A stretch of DNA of 12,984 nt from Clostridia bacterium (GCA_900769665.1 CAAGHL010000027.1:1-12984), one strand, 5' to 3'. Positions 5,306 through 12,984 are shown, numbered from the stretch's first letter. Notes: generated from the sequence alone by a model not told the origin. Numbers and translations are program-made.

Positions 5306-7582
5306 ATGAATAGTAGTAACATCAAGCGTTACGGCGCGGTGGTATTGTTTATTGCGGCTGTCGTGATATGCGCGCTGTTTTTCCTGCAAGTGCTTGCTCT
5401 CATGCAGGGTTACTCCGACAACATATCGCAACAGGCAGTGGAACGCTCTCGCTTTTTGACTGCCAAACAAGCCGACACCATTAAAAACAAGTACACCGAA
5501 CTGAAACTCAAAACGAAATTATTTGCCGAACGAATGAACGGCTACCAATCGGACAAAATCTCCGACTTTTTGACAAACGGGGAATTGTCCCATTATTTCG
5601 ATGACGAATCCTTTGTCGACATGCTGTATTACAAAGACGGCAAGTTGTATTCCTACAAAGGGCAGATCGACGAAAGTTACGAGGAGTTGGATCTACTTCG
5701 CGGCAACAACGTTTGCGTCGCTTCGAGGTTGTTTCAGTACGCCAATCGAGTAATGAGTTTCGGTTTGTATTGCCCTGTCGAAAATTCCGACGTCCAAGCC
5801 GTGGTGGCAGTGTACGATTACATTGCAGTGTCCCTTTCGGCTTGTTTCTCCAAGACCGACGACAACGTAAAGCTTGCTCAATTTGTGCTGTTGTGTAAGC
5901 ACGACGGTCTTGTCATCGACAAGTATGTTTTCAATGAGGACATGAACGACTACATTGTCAGCGAAACGGTGCAAAAAGGTTTGCTTAATCGTCTTGCGAC
6001 AAAACAAGAAGCGTACGACCACCTTACCGAGCTTGTAAACAACGGCAACAGCGGTGAGCAAGTGATAGTGATAGGTACCGATGACTACGCGTTTGTAGTG
6101 AAAAATCTCGGCGTGGAAAACGGCGGATTGTTTTTACTGAATTTGTACAAACTGTCCGACGTCTACGGCAGCGGTTTCGAAATGATCAATCAAATTGTCG
6201 TTACCTTTGCCGGATTGTGCTTCATGACGGCGATCATATGCTTGTTCTTCTTCATCAACAAAAACGCAACCGACAAATTGCTGTACAACGTGGAAATGAT
6301 CAACGCCGATTTGGACTGTTCCACTCCCAAAAAATTCGATTACGACGTAGGCGACATAATGCACCGTCACAAAGCAAGCAAATTTGCCCTAGTTTCGGCA
6401 CAAATCAACAACTTCAACTACTTGGAAGAACGTTTCGGCGACACCGTCGCGCACGAATTGTTGACGCACATGCGTAATGTCATACAAAACGGCGTCTTGT
6501 TGGGGGAAACATACTCCTACACCAACGACGGGGAATTCAACCTGCTACTCAACTACAAAAATCGCAAGGAATTGGAAAGTCGATTGAGTTCGTTGTATCG
6601 CGCGACATCGTGTTTCGAGGATTTTTCCGAAGACGAGTACAAAATTACAATGACCTTCTGCGTGTACGAAATCGACCGCGCCGCCGACAAAACGGTGCGC
6701 CAAATGCGCGACAAACTGCGCCTCGTACAATGTTCGGCATTGCTGCGCAATGGTACGTTTAGCATCAACTACTACGGCGACGTCACCGACCGCGACTACT
6801 TTAAGCGTGCGGAAATCGAAGGTCGCATGGAAAACGCCTTGGAAAACAGCGAGTTCCACTTGTTCTACCAGCCCAAGTTCAATTTGCACCGCAATGATAT
6901 GGACGGTAGCGAAATCTTGGTGCGTTGGTTCGATCCCAAAATCGGCGCATACCGTCAACCGAGCGAATTTTTGCCCGTATTCGAGGAAAACGGATTTATT
7001 GCCAAACTTGACAAATTCGTGTTCTATCGCGCGTGTCAAAACATTGCCGAAAGTGCCGCCGCACACAAACGCACCTATCCCGTTTCCGTCAACGTGTCAC
7101 GTGTTACGGCAATACAGTCGGACTTCTTGGACTACTACAAGCGCATAAAAACCAAGTTCAACATCCCCGACAAGTTTGTAACGCTAGAGTTTACCGAAAG
7201 CTTTGCTTTTGAAAACTACGAGTACCTTTCTCGCATCATCAACGAGTTGCACCAAGCGGGATTTTTGTGTTCGTTGGACGATTTCGGTACGGGGTACAGT
7301 TCCTACAACGTACTAAAAACGCTGGATATGGACGAGATAAAGTTGGATAAATTTTTCCTCGAACGCGGAAGCAGTGCGGAACGTGATTTGTTGTTGTTGT
7401 CGGGTACGATCGACATCGTCAAAAAGATGAACATCAAGGTAACGCAGGAAGGCGTGGAAACAAAGGAAGACTACGACCGTTTGGTTGCCCTTGGTTGCGA
7501 CGTGATACAAGGTTTCTACTTTTCTAAACCAATGAAGTACGTCGACTATCGAGTGTTTATAAAGCAAAACTTCGGCGAGTAG
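5306..7582 (+). CDS. membrane sensor with degenerate GGDEF and intact EAL domain (c-di-GMP phosphodiesterase)
   Basis: Predicted to hydrolyse c-di-GMP to pGpG at the inner face of the membrane. From the ATG at 5306 (AAGGA seven bases upstream; an in-frame ATG at 5261 lacks a ribosome site) it has 758 residues. Order: membrane helix about 9-32, an extracytoplasmic Cache-like sensor about 33-293, membrane helix about 294-317, a GGDEF-like domain about 355-490, and an EAL domain about 505-750. The GGDEF motif is NDGEF (407-411), without the usual preceding Arg, so cyclase activity is unlikely. In the EAL domain the signature reads EIL (536-538), and the expected metal and catalytic residues are present: Asn596, Glu628, Asp658 and Asp659 in DDFGTG, Lys679, Glu715 and Gln735. 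The ligand of the sensor is unknown. It stands alone between two terminators, so it looks monocistronic. Confidence 0.93.
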   Translation: MNSSNIKRYGAVVLFIAAVVICALFFLQVLALMQGYSDNISQQAVERSRFLTAKQADTIKNKYTELKLKTKLFAERMNGYQSDKISDFLTNGELSHYFDDESFVDMLYYKDGKLYSYKGQIDESYEELDLLRGNNVCVASRLFQYANRVMSFGLYCPVENSDVQAVVAVYDYIAVSLSACFSKTDDNVKLAQFVLLCKHDGLVIDKYVFNEDMNDYIVSETVQKGLLNRLATKQEAYDHLTELVNNGNSGEQVIVIGTDDYAFVVKNLGVENGGLFLLNLYKLSDVYGSGFEMINQIVVTFAGLCFMTAIICLFFFINKNATDKLLYNVEMINADLDCSTPKKFDYDVGDIMHRHKASKFALVSAQINNFNYLEERFGDTVAHELLTHMRNVIQNGVLLGETYSYTNDGEFNLLLNYKNRKELESRLSSLYRATSCFEDFSEDEYKITMTFCVYEIDRAADKTVRQMRDKLRLVQCSALLRNGTFSINYYGDVTDRDYFKRAEIEGRMENALENSEFHLFYQPKFNLHRNDMDGSEILVRWFDPKIGAYRQPSEFLPVFEENGFIAKLDKFVFYRACQNIAESAAAHKRTYPVSVNVSRVTAIQSDFLDYYKRIKTKFNIPDKFVTLEFTESFAFENYEYLSRIINELHQAGFLCSLDDFGTGYSSYNVLKTLDMDEIKLDKFFLERGSSAERDLLLLSGTIDIVKKMNIKVTQEGVETKEDYDRLVALGCDVIQGFYFSKPMKYVDYRVFIKQNFGE

Positions 7583-7592
7583 CCGATTAGAT

Positions 7593-7628
7593 AAACACAT
7601 TTCCTTGAAAGGAAGTGTGTTTTTTTTG
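7593..7628 (+). terminator. strong intrinsic terminator
   Basis: AAACACATTTCCT and its partner (7610-7624) form a long stem with one G-U pair and a small loop around TGAA (7606-7609). The descending arm runs into eight T residues (7620-7627). It lies 10 bases after the EAL gene stop. Confidence 0.9.
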
Positions 7629-7657
7629 CAAACGAACGCTAAATAATATATATTCTA

Positions 7658-7686
7658 TTGCAAATAATGTCGAAATTTGCTATAAT
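7658..7686 (+). promoter_or_regulatory. sigma-A promoter of the GGDEF/REC/HD-GYP operon
   Basis: TTGCAA (7658-7663), a 17-bp spacer and a perfect TATAAT (7681-7686), with TG one base before it (7678-7679) as an extended -10. The predicted start near 7693 leaves a leader of about 40 nt. GGAG at 7722-7725 lies six bases before the ATG. Confidence 0.8.
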
Positions 7687-7731
7687 ATAAATTCAATGTG
7701 GCATTAGCCGCTGTCGGAAACGGAGAGAGAA

Positions 7732-9663
7732 ATGGATAAACGCAATTACATGACAACCGAACAATTACATGCGGAAACGGAAACGCTGTCCAAAGTATTT
7801 GACATGGTACGCGTATTGGACAAGCAACAGCTGGAAAGTAAAAACGTCGGAGTCAGCGGTTCTGTGCCGATGAAAAACGGTAATTGTCACGGTTTTTGGA
7901 AAGACCACAAGCCTTGCGACGACTGTATCGTACTCAAAGCGTATCGACAAAAGAAGCAGTTTGAAAAAATCGAAATTGCCGACGATTGCACATACCAAGT
8001 CATTGCACGCTACGTGGAAGCCGACGGAAAACCGTACGTAATGGAGCTTGTAAAGAAAATCGACGAAATTCGCAAGCCCACCGACAAACTCAAAGGGCGC
8101 GCGCACGGTAGCGAGTACTTCCGCCGTACATATGTGGACGTGCTTACGGGCGCATATAACCGCCGCTATTACGAGGAATCTCTCAAAAATAACGTTTGCG
8201 ACAATGTCGGCGTGGCAATGATGGACCTTGACGACTTCAAGATCTATAACGACGTGTACGGTCACGACGCAGGCGACGCGGTGTTGCGCCTTGTCACGCA
8301 GGAAATGAAGAAGAGTGTAGGCAAGTCCGTTACTTTGATTCGTTACGGTGGCGACGAGTATTTGCTTGTGGCTGAAAACGTCAACAAACCCACTTGGGAA
8401 AAAGTCTTGCGTAGGCTCATCAACCAAATCAGCAAAATCACCATCCCCGGTTACGCCGCAATCAAAGTCAGCGTAAGCGTCGGTGCTGTAATTTGCGACG
8501 ACGAAACGGTGGAAGCTGCTGTCAGTCGTGCCGACAAGTTGATGTATCGTGCCAAAAAGCGCAAGGAATTGTTGCTTATCGACGGCAACGAGCAAAACGA
8601 ACGCGACGAGGCTCGCCCGATGGTGCTTATCGTCGACGACTCGGAAATCAACCGCGAAATACTGTCGGCAATACTCAGCAACGAGTACAACATTGTGGAA
8701 GCCACCAACGGCGAGGAAGCAATCGACGCCATCAAGGAGTTGGGTACCGACCTGTCCGCAGTGCTACTGGACATCATCATGCCCGGTATCGACGGTTTCG
8801 ACGTGTTGCGCTTCATGAACGAAAGTCACTACATCGAGGATATCCCCGTCATCACCATCAGCGGCGACGACAGCGGCGGCACGGTGCGCCAAGCCTACGA
8901 GTTGGGTGCGTCAGACTTCATCAATCGCCCCTTCGACGCAAAGGTGGTGTACAAGCGTGTTGTCAACACAATCAATTTGTACTCCAAGCAACGTCGTTTG
9001 ATTTCCGCCGTATCCAACGAGATAATCGAAAACGAAAAAACGAGCCGAATACTTGTCAACATACTCAGTCAAATCGTCAACTTCCACAACGGAAAGGGCG
9101 GCGGACATGTCACCAACATGAACAAACTTGTGGAAAGTCTGTTGGAACGGCTTAACCAACTTACCGACAAGTACAAACTTGACCGCAGGGATATTTTCCT
9201 CATTTCCACGGCGGCTTCGTTGCATGACATCGGCAAGTTAGCAGTCCCCGACAGCATAATCAATAAACCGGGTAAACTGACTGATGAGGAATTTGAAAAA
9301 ATCAAGTTGCACACAATATACGGCGAAGATATGATAAAAAATATGCGTGAGTATGCCAACGAGCCTTTGGTAATATATGCACGTGAAATCTGTCGCCATC
9401 ACCACGAACGTTGGGACGGCAAAGGTTATCCCGACGGTCTTATTGGGGACGAAATTCCCATTGCCGCGCAGGTGGTTTCCGTTGCCGACGTGTACGACGC
9501 ATTGACCAGCGTGCGTAGTTACAAACCTGCGTACTCTTCGGAGCAAGCGGTAAGAATGATTCTCGACGGAGAGTGCGGACAGTTCAATCCGTTGCTGTTG
9601 CAGTGTTTGACGGATCTTTTCCAAAGCGGCGAACTCGGCGCGGAGTCGGAAACGAACAAGTGA
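7732..9663 (+). CDS. PAS-like/GGDEF/REC/HD-GYP protein with both c-di-GMP cyclase and phosphodiesterase domains
   Basis: A 643-residue soluble protein with no membrane segment, expected to both make and degrade c-di-GMP. Order: PAS-like N-terminal region about 10-115 with Cys52, Cys62 and Cys65 (C-x9-C-x2-C); GGDEF domain about 134-283; receiver about 296-415; HD-GYP about 430-630. The GGDEF domain keeps DLDDFK (Asp165), YGHDAGD and the signature as GGDEY (206-210), so it is probably active. The usual RxxD inhibitory site is absent. The receiver has Asp302, Asp303, phospho-acceptor Asp347 and Ser377, but Arg399 replaces the conserved Lys. HD-GYP has His459, HDIGK (498-502), His527, HHHERWDGKGYP (556-567) and Asp586, so it looks active. 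The receiver lies between two opposing enzymes, suggesting phosphorylation controls their balance. The downstream hybrid kinase is a candidate partner (inference). It is the first gene after a strong promoter. Confidence 0.95.
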   Translation: MDKRNYMTTEQLHAETETLSKVFDMVRVLDKQQLESKNVGVSGSVPMKNGNCHGFWKDHKPCDDCIVLKAYRQKKQFEKIEIADDCTYQVIARYVEADGKPYVMELVKKIDEIRKPTDKLKGRAHGSEYFRRTYVDVLTGAYNRRYYEESLKNNVCDNVGVAMMDLDDFKIYNDVYGHDAGDAVLRLVTQEMKKSVGKSVTLIRYGGDEYLLVAENVNKPTWEKVLRRLINQISKITIPGYAAIKVSVSVGAVICDDETVEAAVSRADKLMYRAKKRKELLLIDGNEQNERDEARPMVLIVDDSEINREILSAILSNEYNIVEATNGEEAIDAIKELGTDLSAVLLDIIMPGIDGFDVLRFMNESHYIEDIPVITISGDDSGGTVRQAYELGASDFINRPFDAKVVYKRVVNTINLYSKQRRLISAVSNEIIENEKTSRILVNILSQIVNFHNGKGGGHVTNMNKLVESLLERLNQLTDKYKLDRRDIFLISTAASLHDIGKLAVPDSIINKPGKLTDEEFEKIKLHTIYGEDMIKNMREYANEPLVIYAREICRHHHERWDGKGYPDGLIGDEIPIAAQVVSVADVYDALTSVRSYKPAYSSEQAVRMILDGECGQFNPLLLQCLTDLFQSGELGAESETNK

Positions 9664-9677
9664 TTTTGTCATGCACA

Positions 9678-9700
9678 AGACCGCTGTAATCAGGCGGTTT
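9678..9700 (+). other. intergenic hairpin without U-tract
   Basis: ACCGC (9680-9684) pairs with GCGGT (9694-9698) and the stem can extend by a G-U and an A-U pair. It lies between the GGDEF/REC/HD-GYP gene and the lipoprotein gene. No T-run follows, so it is not a standard terminator; it may be a processing or partial attenuation site. No promoter was found in this 60-base gap, so the genes are probably co-transcribed. Confidence 0.4.
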
Positions 9701-9723
9701 ACAAAGGAAATTTAGTAAACTAT

Positions 9724-10560
9724 ATGTATTTATTCAAAAAAATATCGGCGATTGTTTCGTTGCTGTTGATTATTTTTTGCTTGTCTTTTGCCTTTGTCGG
9801 CTGCGACAAGCCCGAAGACGAGTTGCCGCCCGACACAAGACCGACAATAAATATCGGTAGCGACGAATACACCCCGTATTTTTACATTGACGAATCGGGT
9901 AATTACGCAGGTATCGACGTGGAAATAGCAACCGAAGCTTTTTCGCGGATGGGATACAGGGCGAATTTCATGCAAATTGTTTGGAGCGACAAGGAATCGA
10001 TGCTATCTTCCAAGAAGATTGACTGTCTGTGGGGAAGTTTTTCCATGGACGGACGGGGCGACAGATACAATTGGGCAGGTCCGTATCTTACAAGTAGACA
10101 AGTTGTTGCGGTTTCCAAAAACAGCAACATTAAGAAATTGTCCGACCTTGCCGACAAAAACGTGGCATGTCAGTCAACGACCAAACCCGACGAGATATTC
10201 AGTCGCAACGACGATCCGAGGATACCTCGAATAAAAAATCTGTATTGTTTTCCTAACATTGATCAAGTGTTTGCCGCCTTGCGTAAGTCCTACGTGGACG
10301 CGATAGCGGGACACGAAACGGCGATGATTGCCTACATGAACAGTACGTCGGGCGAGTACGTGATTTTGGAGGAAAGCCTTGCCGAAGTCCATTTAGGCGT
10401 AGCGTTTTCCCTGACTAACGACACAGACATTCCGTCCCGTCTGACTGCAACCTTGGCGGAAATGGCGTCCGACGGCACAACTGCCAAGATAATAGCCAAA
10501 TACAATCTTTCTGCCGACAGAGTGTGTAATCCGTATGAATACGGAGGTGACGCTCGATGA
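9724..10560 (+). CDS. family-3 extracellular solute-binding lipoprotein
   Basis: A 278-residue periplasmic-binding-type protein anchored outside the membrane. The N-terminus has a basic start, a hydrophobic core (about 8-24) and a lipobox-like FVGC with Cys27 as the lipid-bearing residue. The body follows the amino-acid-binding (SBP_bac_3) pattern: TINIGSDEYTPYFYID (41-56), GIDVEIATEAFSRMGY (63-78), MDGRGDRYNWAGPY (108-121) and VDAIAGHETA (191-200). In many amino-acid binders the last of these motifs ends in an Asp that holds the ligand amino group; here that position appears to be His197, so the ligand may be unusual. No ABC permease or ATPase gene is next to it. Its stop overlaps the start of the hybrid kinase, which argues for a sensory role. 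AAAGGA (9703-9708) is about 15 bases from the ATG, a long spacing, but no better start was found. Confidence 0.88.
   Translation: MYLFKKISAIVSLLLIIFCLSFAFVGCDKPEDELPPDTRPTINIGSDEYTPYFYIDESGNYAGIDVEIATEAFSRMGYRANFMQIVWSDKESMLSSKKIDCLWGSFSMDGRGDRYNWAGPYLTSRQVVAVSKNSNIKKLSDLADKNVACQSTTKPDEIFSRNDDPRIPRIKNLYCFPNIDQVFAALRKSYVDAIAGHETAMIAYMNSTSGEYVILEESLAEVHLGVAFSLTNDTDIPSRLTATLAEMASDGTTAKIIAKYNLSADRVCNPYEYGGDAR
10543..10550 (+). promoter_or_regulatory. strong ribosome binding site of the hybrid kinase gene
   Basis: GGAGGTGA lies six bases before the ATG at 10557, inside the end of the lipoprotein gene. The overlapping ATGA supports translational coupling of the two genes. Confidence 0.85.
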
Positions 10561-12737
10561 AAAAGCAAGGAACAAACAAAAACGTTAGGACGACTTTATT
10601 GGTGTATTTTGTGTTGATTTTCGTTGCGGCTACTGCATTTGCAGTGTCGTTTGCAATCAGTACCGATTACTGTAAAAAGGAAGTCGACGAAAAATTGCAT
10701 CGAGTTACTTCCTATATACAAAATCAGTGTACCGTGTATGACGATACGACTTCGGAGGACGTTACCAAAAGTCTTGTCAACTTGATCGACAAAGCGCACG
10801 GGCTACGCACAAACTTACACTTGGTAACGGGTGATGTAACCCGATATCTTGCCGAGAGTTGCGAAAATATGCGTATTACCGGCGTAATCGTCACTAATAC
10901 GGACGGATCCGTTGCCTACCAATATATTACCGACAACCTGACTACGGAGTTTTGGAAAACATATCTCACAAGATTTACAAATCTTGTCGGCATTCAATAC
11001 AAAAGCTACTCTGATAGATTGACGTTGGAAAACAATGATTTTGCCGATTACGCATTGTTGTCGGCAGGCGAAGGATACGGGGTGATTTTGTGTTATCGCG
11101 TGCAGGATCTTTCCAATGCCGTTACAACCCAATTGTCCGTCAAAAAATTGCTTAAAGATTTCGACTTCGAGCGTAAAGGCGTCGTTGCGGTAGCCGACGG
11201 CAATAAAATTGTGGCAAGTAACGACGAAAGTTTGATTGGTAAATATGCTTCCGATTGCGAAGTGATCGGCAACATTATTGCCGACGGCACACAAGGAAAA
11301 GCCAAGGCAGTTTCTTTTGGCGATAAAAACTATCATGCCTACACAGAGCGCACAAAAAGCTATTACATCTACGCATATTTACCCGACGACGTGACTTTTA
11401 CTCAACGCACATTGGTTATGGCGTATTGTGCGGTAGTTATCGTTGTATTTGTGATGATTTACCTAATCGTAGCTCAAATACTTGCTTCGGCACGCAAAAA
11501 GGAACAACGCGCCGCCGAAGTGCGGTATCAAGACGAACTAAACGATTTGGCAAGCAAAGCAATACGCGCAAACAAAGTGAAAACGGAGTTTTTGCGCAGA
11601 ATGAGTCACGATATACGTACGCCCATCAACGGCATACGCGGTATGATCAAGATTGCCGATTACTACGCAGACGACCTCGACAAACAACGGGAATGTCGTG
11701 AAAAAATTTGGACGGCGAGCGGTTACTTGCTGGATTTAGTAAACAACGTTTTGGATATGTCCAAGTTGGACTCCTCGGAAGTTATTTGGCAGGACGAAAA
11801 CTTCGAGATGAAGAAACTGCTTGACGATGTGTCGGGGTTAATGCGGCTTCACGCTTCGGAAAACGGAATCGATTTTATCGTGGAACAACAAGTAATAAAG
11901 CACAACGATTTGTATGGTGCGGCGGTATTGATAAAACGTATGCTGGGAAACCTTATCGGCAATGCGGTCAAATACAATCGCGACGGCGGTGCGGTGTGGT
12001 TTTCTTGTAAGGAAATTTCCTTTGACGGCGTCAGCGCTGCATTCGAGTTTGTCGTGCGTGACAACGGCATAGGCATGAGCGAAGACTTTCAAAAAATCAT
12101 GTACGAGCCGTTTGCTCAGGAGCATGCCGACAACAACAGCGCTGCATCCGGTGTAGGGTTGGGCTTGGCAATTGTAAAAAGCATTGTCGATCACTTGAAA
12201 GGTACGATAGAAATCGACAGTAAGATTGACAAAGGAACGAGTTTCCAAGTTGTACTACCGATAGAGGTACGCAAGCATTCCGAAGCGGAAATCAAACCCG
12301 AACTCCCTCGCGAACAAAATGTGGGTTCCGACGCTCCGCTAAAAGGCATGCGCGTGTTGGTTGCCGAAGATAACGAGCTCAACATGGAAATTACACGTTT
12401 CGTACTGGAAACGGCAGGGGCGGAAGTGTTGACTGCAACCGACGGTAAAAAGACGTTGGATTTGTTTGAAAACTCCGAAATCGGCTCCGTCGACGTGATT
12501 CTTATGGACGTTATGATGCCGACGATGGACGGGTTGCGAGCCGCCAAGGAAATACGGGCTTTGCCGCGTGCCGACGCGCAGTCCGTTGTGATTATCGCAG
12601 TGACCGCCAATGCGTTCTCCGACGATATACGACAAGCGATTGCAGCAGGAATGAACGAACATATAGGTAAACCCGTCGATAGCGACAAACTAGTGGAAAT
12701 GCTGTTGAAATACAAAAAGAGTAAGTGCAATCAATAG
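10557..12737 (+). CDS. membrane hybrid histidine kinase with C-terminal receiver
   Basis: Predicted sensor kinase of 726 residues. Order: membrane helix about 12-34, extracytoplasmic dCache-like sensor about 35-283, membrane helix about 284-309, a short helical linker, HisKA about 340-405, HATPase about 450-570 and a receiver about 598-717. The phospho-acceptor is His351 in MSHDIRTPINGI. The ATP site shows N469 (GNLIGNAVKY), DNGIG (502-506), the EPFAQ loop and GVGLGLA (532-538). The receiver has Glu604, Asp605, phospho-acceptor Asp651, Thr683 and Lys705, so it looks fully functional. No Hpt domain is fused and no DNA-binding regulator lies alongside. The lipoprotein gene overlaps the start by four bases (ATGA), so the lipoprotein is the likely ligand-presenting partner. 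The phosphate may pass through an unlinked Hpt protein, the C-terminal receiver may be autoregulatory, or the target may be the receiver in the first operon gene (inference). Confidence 0.94.
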   Translation: MKKQGTNKNVRTTLLVYFVLIFVAATAFAVSFAISTDYCKKEVDEKLHRVTSYIQNQCTVYDDTTSEDVTKSLVNLIDKAHGLRTNLHLVTGDVTRYLAESCENMRITGVIVTNTDGSVAYQYITDNLTTEFWKTYLTRFTNLVGIQYKSYSDRLTLENNDFADYALLSAGEGYGVILCYRVQDLSNAVTTQLSVKKLLKDFDFERKGVVAVADGNKIVASNDESLIGKYASDCEVIGNIIADGTQGKAKAVSFGDKNYHAYTERTKSYYIYAYLPDDVTFTQRTLVMAYCAVVIVVFVMIYLIVAQILASARKKEQRAAEVRYQDELNDLASKAIRANKVKTEFLRRMSHDIRTPINGIRGMIKIADYYADDLDKQRECREKIWTASGYLLDLVNNVLDMSKLDSSEVIWQDENFEMKKLLDDVSGLMRLHASENGIDFIVEQQVIKHNDLYGAAVLIKRMLGNLIGNAVKYNRDGGAVWFSCKEISFDGVSAAFEFVVRDNGIGMSEDFQKIMYEPFAQEHADNNSAASGVGLGLAIVKSIVDHLKGTIEIDSKIDKGTSFQVVLPIEVRKHSEAEIKPELPREQNVGSDAPLKGMRVLVAEDNELNMEITRFVLETAGAEVLTATDGKKTLDLFENSEIGSVDVILMDVMMPTMDGLRAAKEIRALPRADAQSVVIIAVTANAFSDDIRQAIAAGMNEHIGKPVDSDKLVEMLLKYKKSKCNQ

Positions 12738-12808
12738 TGAAAGGGATTTCCGAAAAACACAACAAAAAATACCAAATAAAATAGAAAACAGCCTTCAAAT
12801 GATAGCTT

Positions 12809-12846
12809 AAAGTTGGATATTCGTAAAAGAACATCCGACTTTTTAA
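12809..12846 (+). terminator. intrinsic terminator after the kinase operon
   Basis: AAAGTTGGAT (12809-12818) pairs with ATCCGACTTT (12833-12842) with one G-U pair, and an inner TTC/GAA pairing closes the loop. The arm ends in a T-run (12840-12844). Confidence 0.85.
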
Positions 12847-12865
12847 TTTAATATAAAAAACATAG

Positions 12866-12898
12866 GAGAGAACAAGGATAAATGTTCTCTCTTTTTTT
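12866..12898 (+). terminator. second tandem intrinsic terminator
   Basis: GAGAGAACA (12866-12874) pairs perfectly with TGTTCTCTC (12883-12891) across an 8-nt loop, followed by seven T residues (12892-12898). It lies about 20 bases after the first terminator and before the next gene. Confidence 0.88.
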
Positions 12899-12941
12899 AT
12901 GCCGTTTCGAGGGGTGATTTCCTATTTACGGTGAGAAAAAT

Positions 12942-12947
12942 TATAAT
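12942..12947 (+). promoter_or_regulatory. candidate -10 element of the gene at the right edge
   Basis: A perfect TATAAT lies 29 bases before the ATG at 12976. No good -35 hexamer is present at 16-18 bp (TTCCTA at 12919-12924 is weak). The location after tandem terminators supports a new transcription unit. Confidence 0.4.
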
Positions 12948-12975
12948 AATAACAGTAAATCGAAAGGAGTTTTCA

Positions 12976-12984
12976 ATGAAATAC
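12976..12984 (+). CDS. start of a gene cut by the window edge
   Basis: ATG AAA TAC (Met-Lys-Tyr) begins six bases after a strong AAAGGAG (12963-12969), behind two terminators and a TATAAT. Only three codons are in the window, so nothing can be said of the product. Confidence 0.6.

Noticed and set aside
12882..12917. 11-codon open frame with AAGGA upstream, overlapping the second terminator
   Set aside because: The reading frame falls within the terminator arm and T-run; no regulatory codon pattern points to a leader peptide.

Overview
The window looks like a chromosomal segment of a Gram-positive, Clostridia-like member of the Bacillota, probably an uncultured gut- or rumen-type lineage. The reasons are AGGAG-type ribosome sites, sigma-A promoters (TTGNNN-17-TATAAT), a lipoprotein signal peptide, a SipW/S26B-type signal peptidase, U-tailed hairpin terminators and dense c-di-GMP signalling. 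The lineage is an inference. No mobile element, CRISPR array, tRNA or rRNA was seen.

Layout. (1) 1-1109 has no convincing gene. It holds a degenerate family of short repeats of about 25-30 bp on both strands, several able to fold into hairpins, plus a candidate promoter near its right end. (2) 1110-5095 is a two-gene unit. A 1075-residue cytoplasmic protein of unknown function carries three copies of one domain around a central DUF2357-like region. Two bases later comes an S26B-type signal peptidase with an acidic cytoplasmic tail. A symmetrical hairpin at 5098-5144 closes the unit. (3) 5306-7582 encodes a membrane-bound protein with an extracytoplasmic sensor, a degenerate GGDEF domain and an EAL domain that keeps its catalytic residues, followed by a strong terminator. 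(4) 7732-12737 starts at a textbook sigma-A promoter and reads as one operon. It encodes a soluble PAS-like/GGDEF/REC/HD-GYP protein, a family-3 solute-binding lipoprotein, and a membrane-bound hybrid histidine kinase whose start codon overlaps the lipoprotein stop. Tandem terminators follow, and a new gene begins at the right edge.

Inferred working model. The lipoprotein binds a small molecule outside the cell and passes this to the hybrid kinase. The kinase, which has no Hpt domain or DNA-binding output in the window, may signal to the receiver domain inside the GGDEF/REC/HD-GYP protein and so shift it between making and breaking c-di-GMP. The separate EAL protein is a second, independently sensing c-di-GMP hydrolase. 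The 1075-residue protein and its signal peptidase are a distinct unit; their tight coupling suggests a shared process, not recognised here.

The items most worth a second look are the repeat family at 1-1109, the triplicated-domain protein coupled to a signal peptidase, and the GGDEF-REC-HD-GYP protein with its lipoprotein and kinase neighbours.
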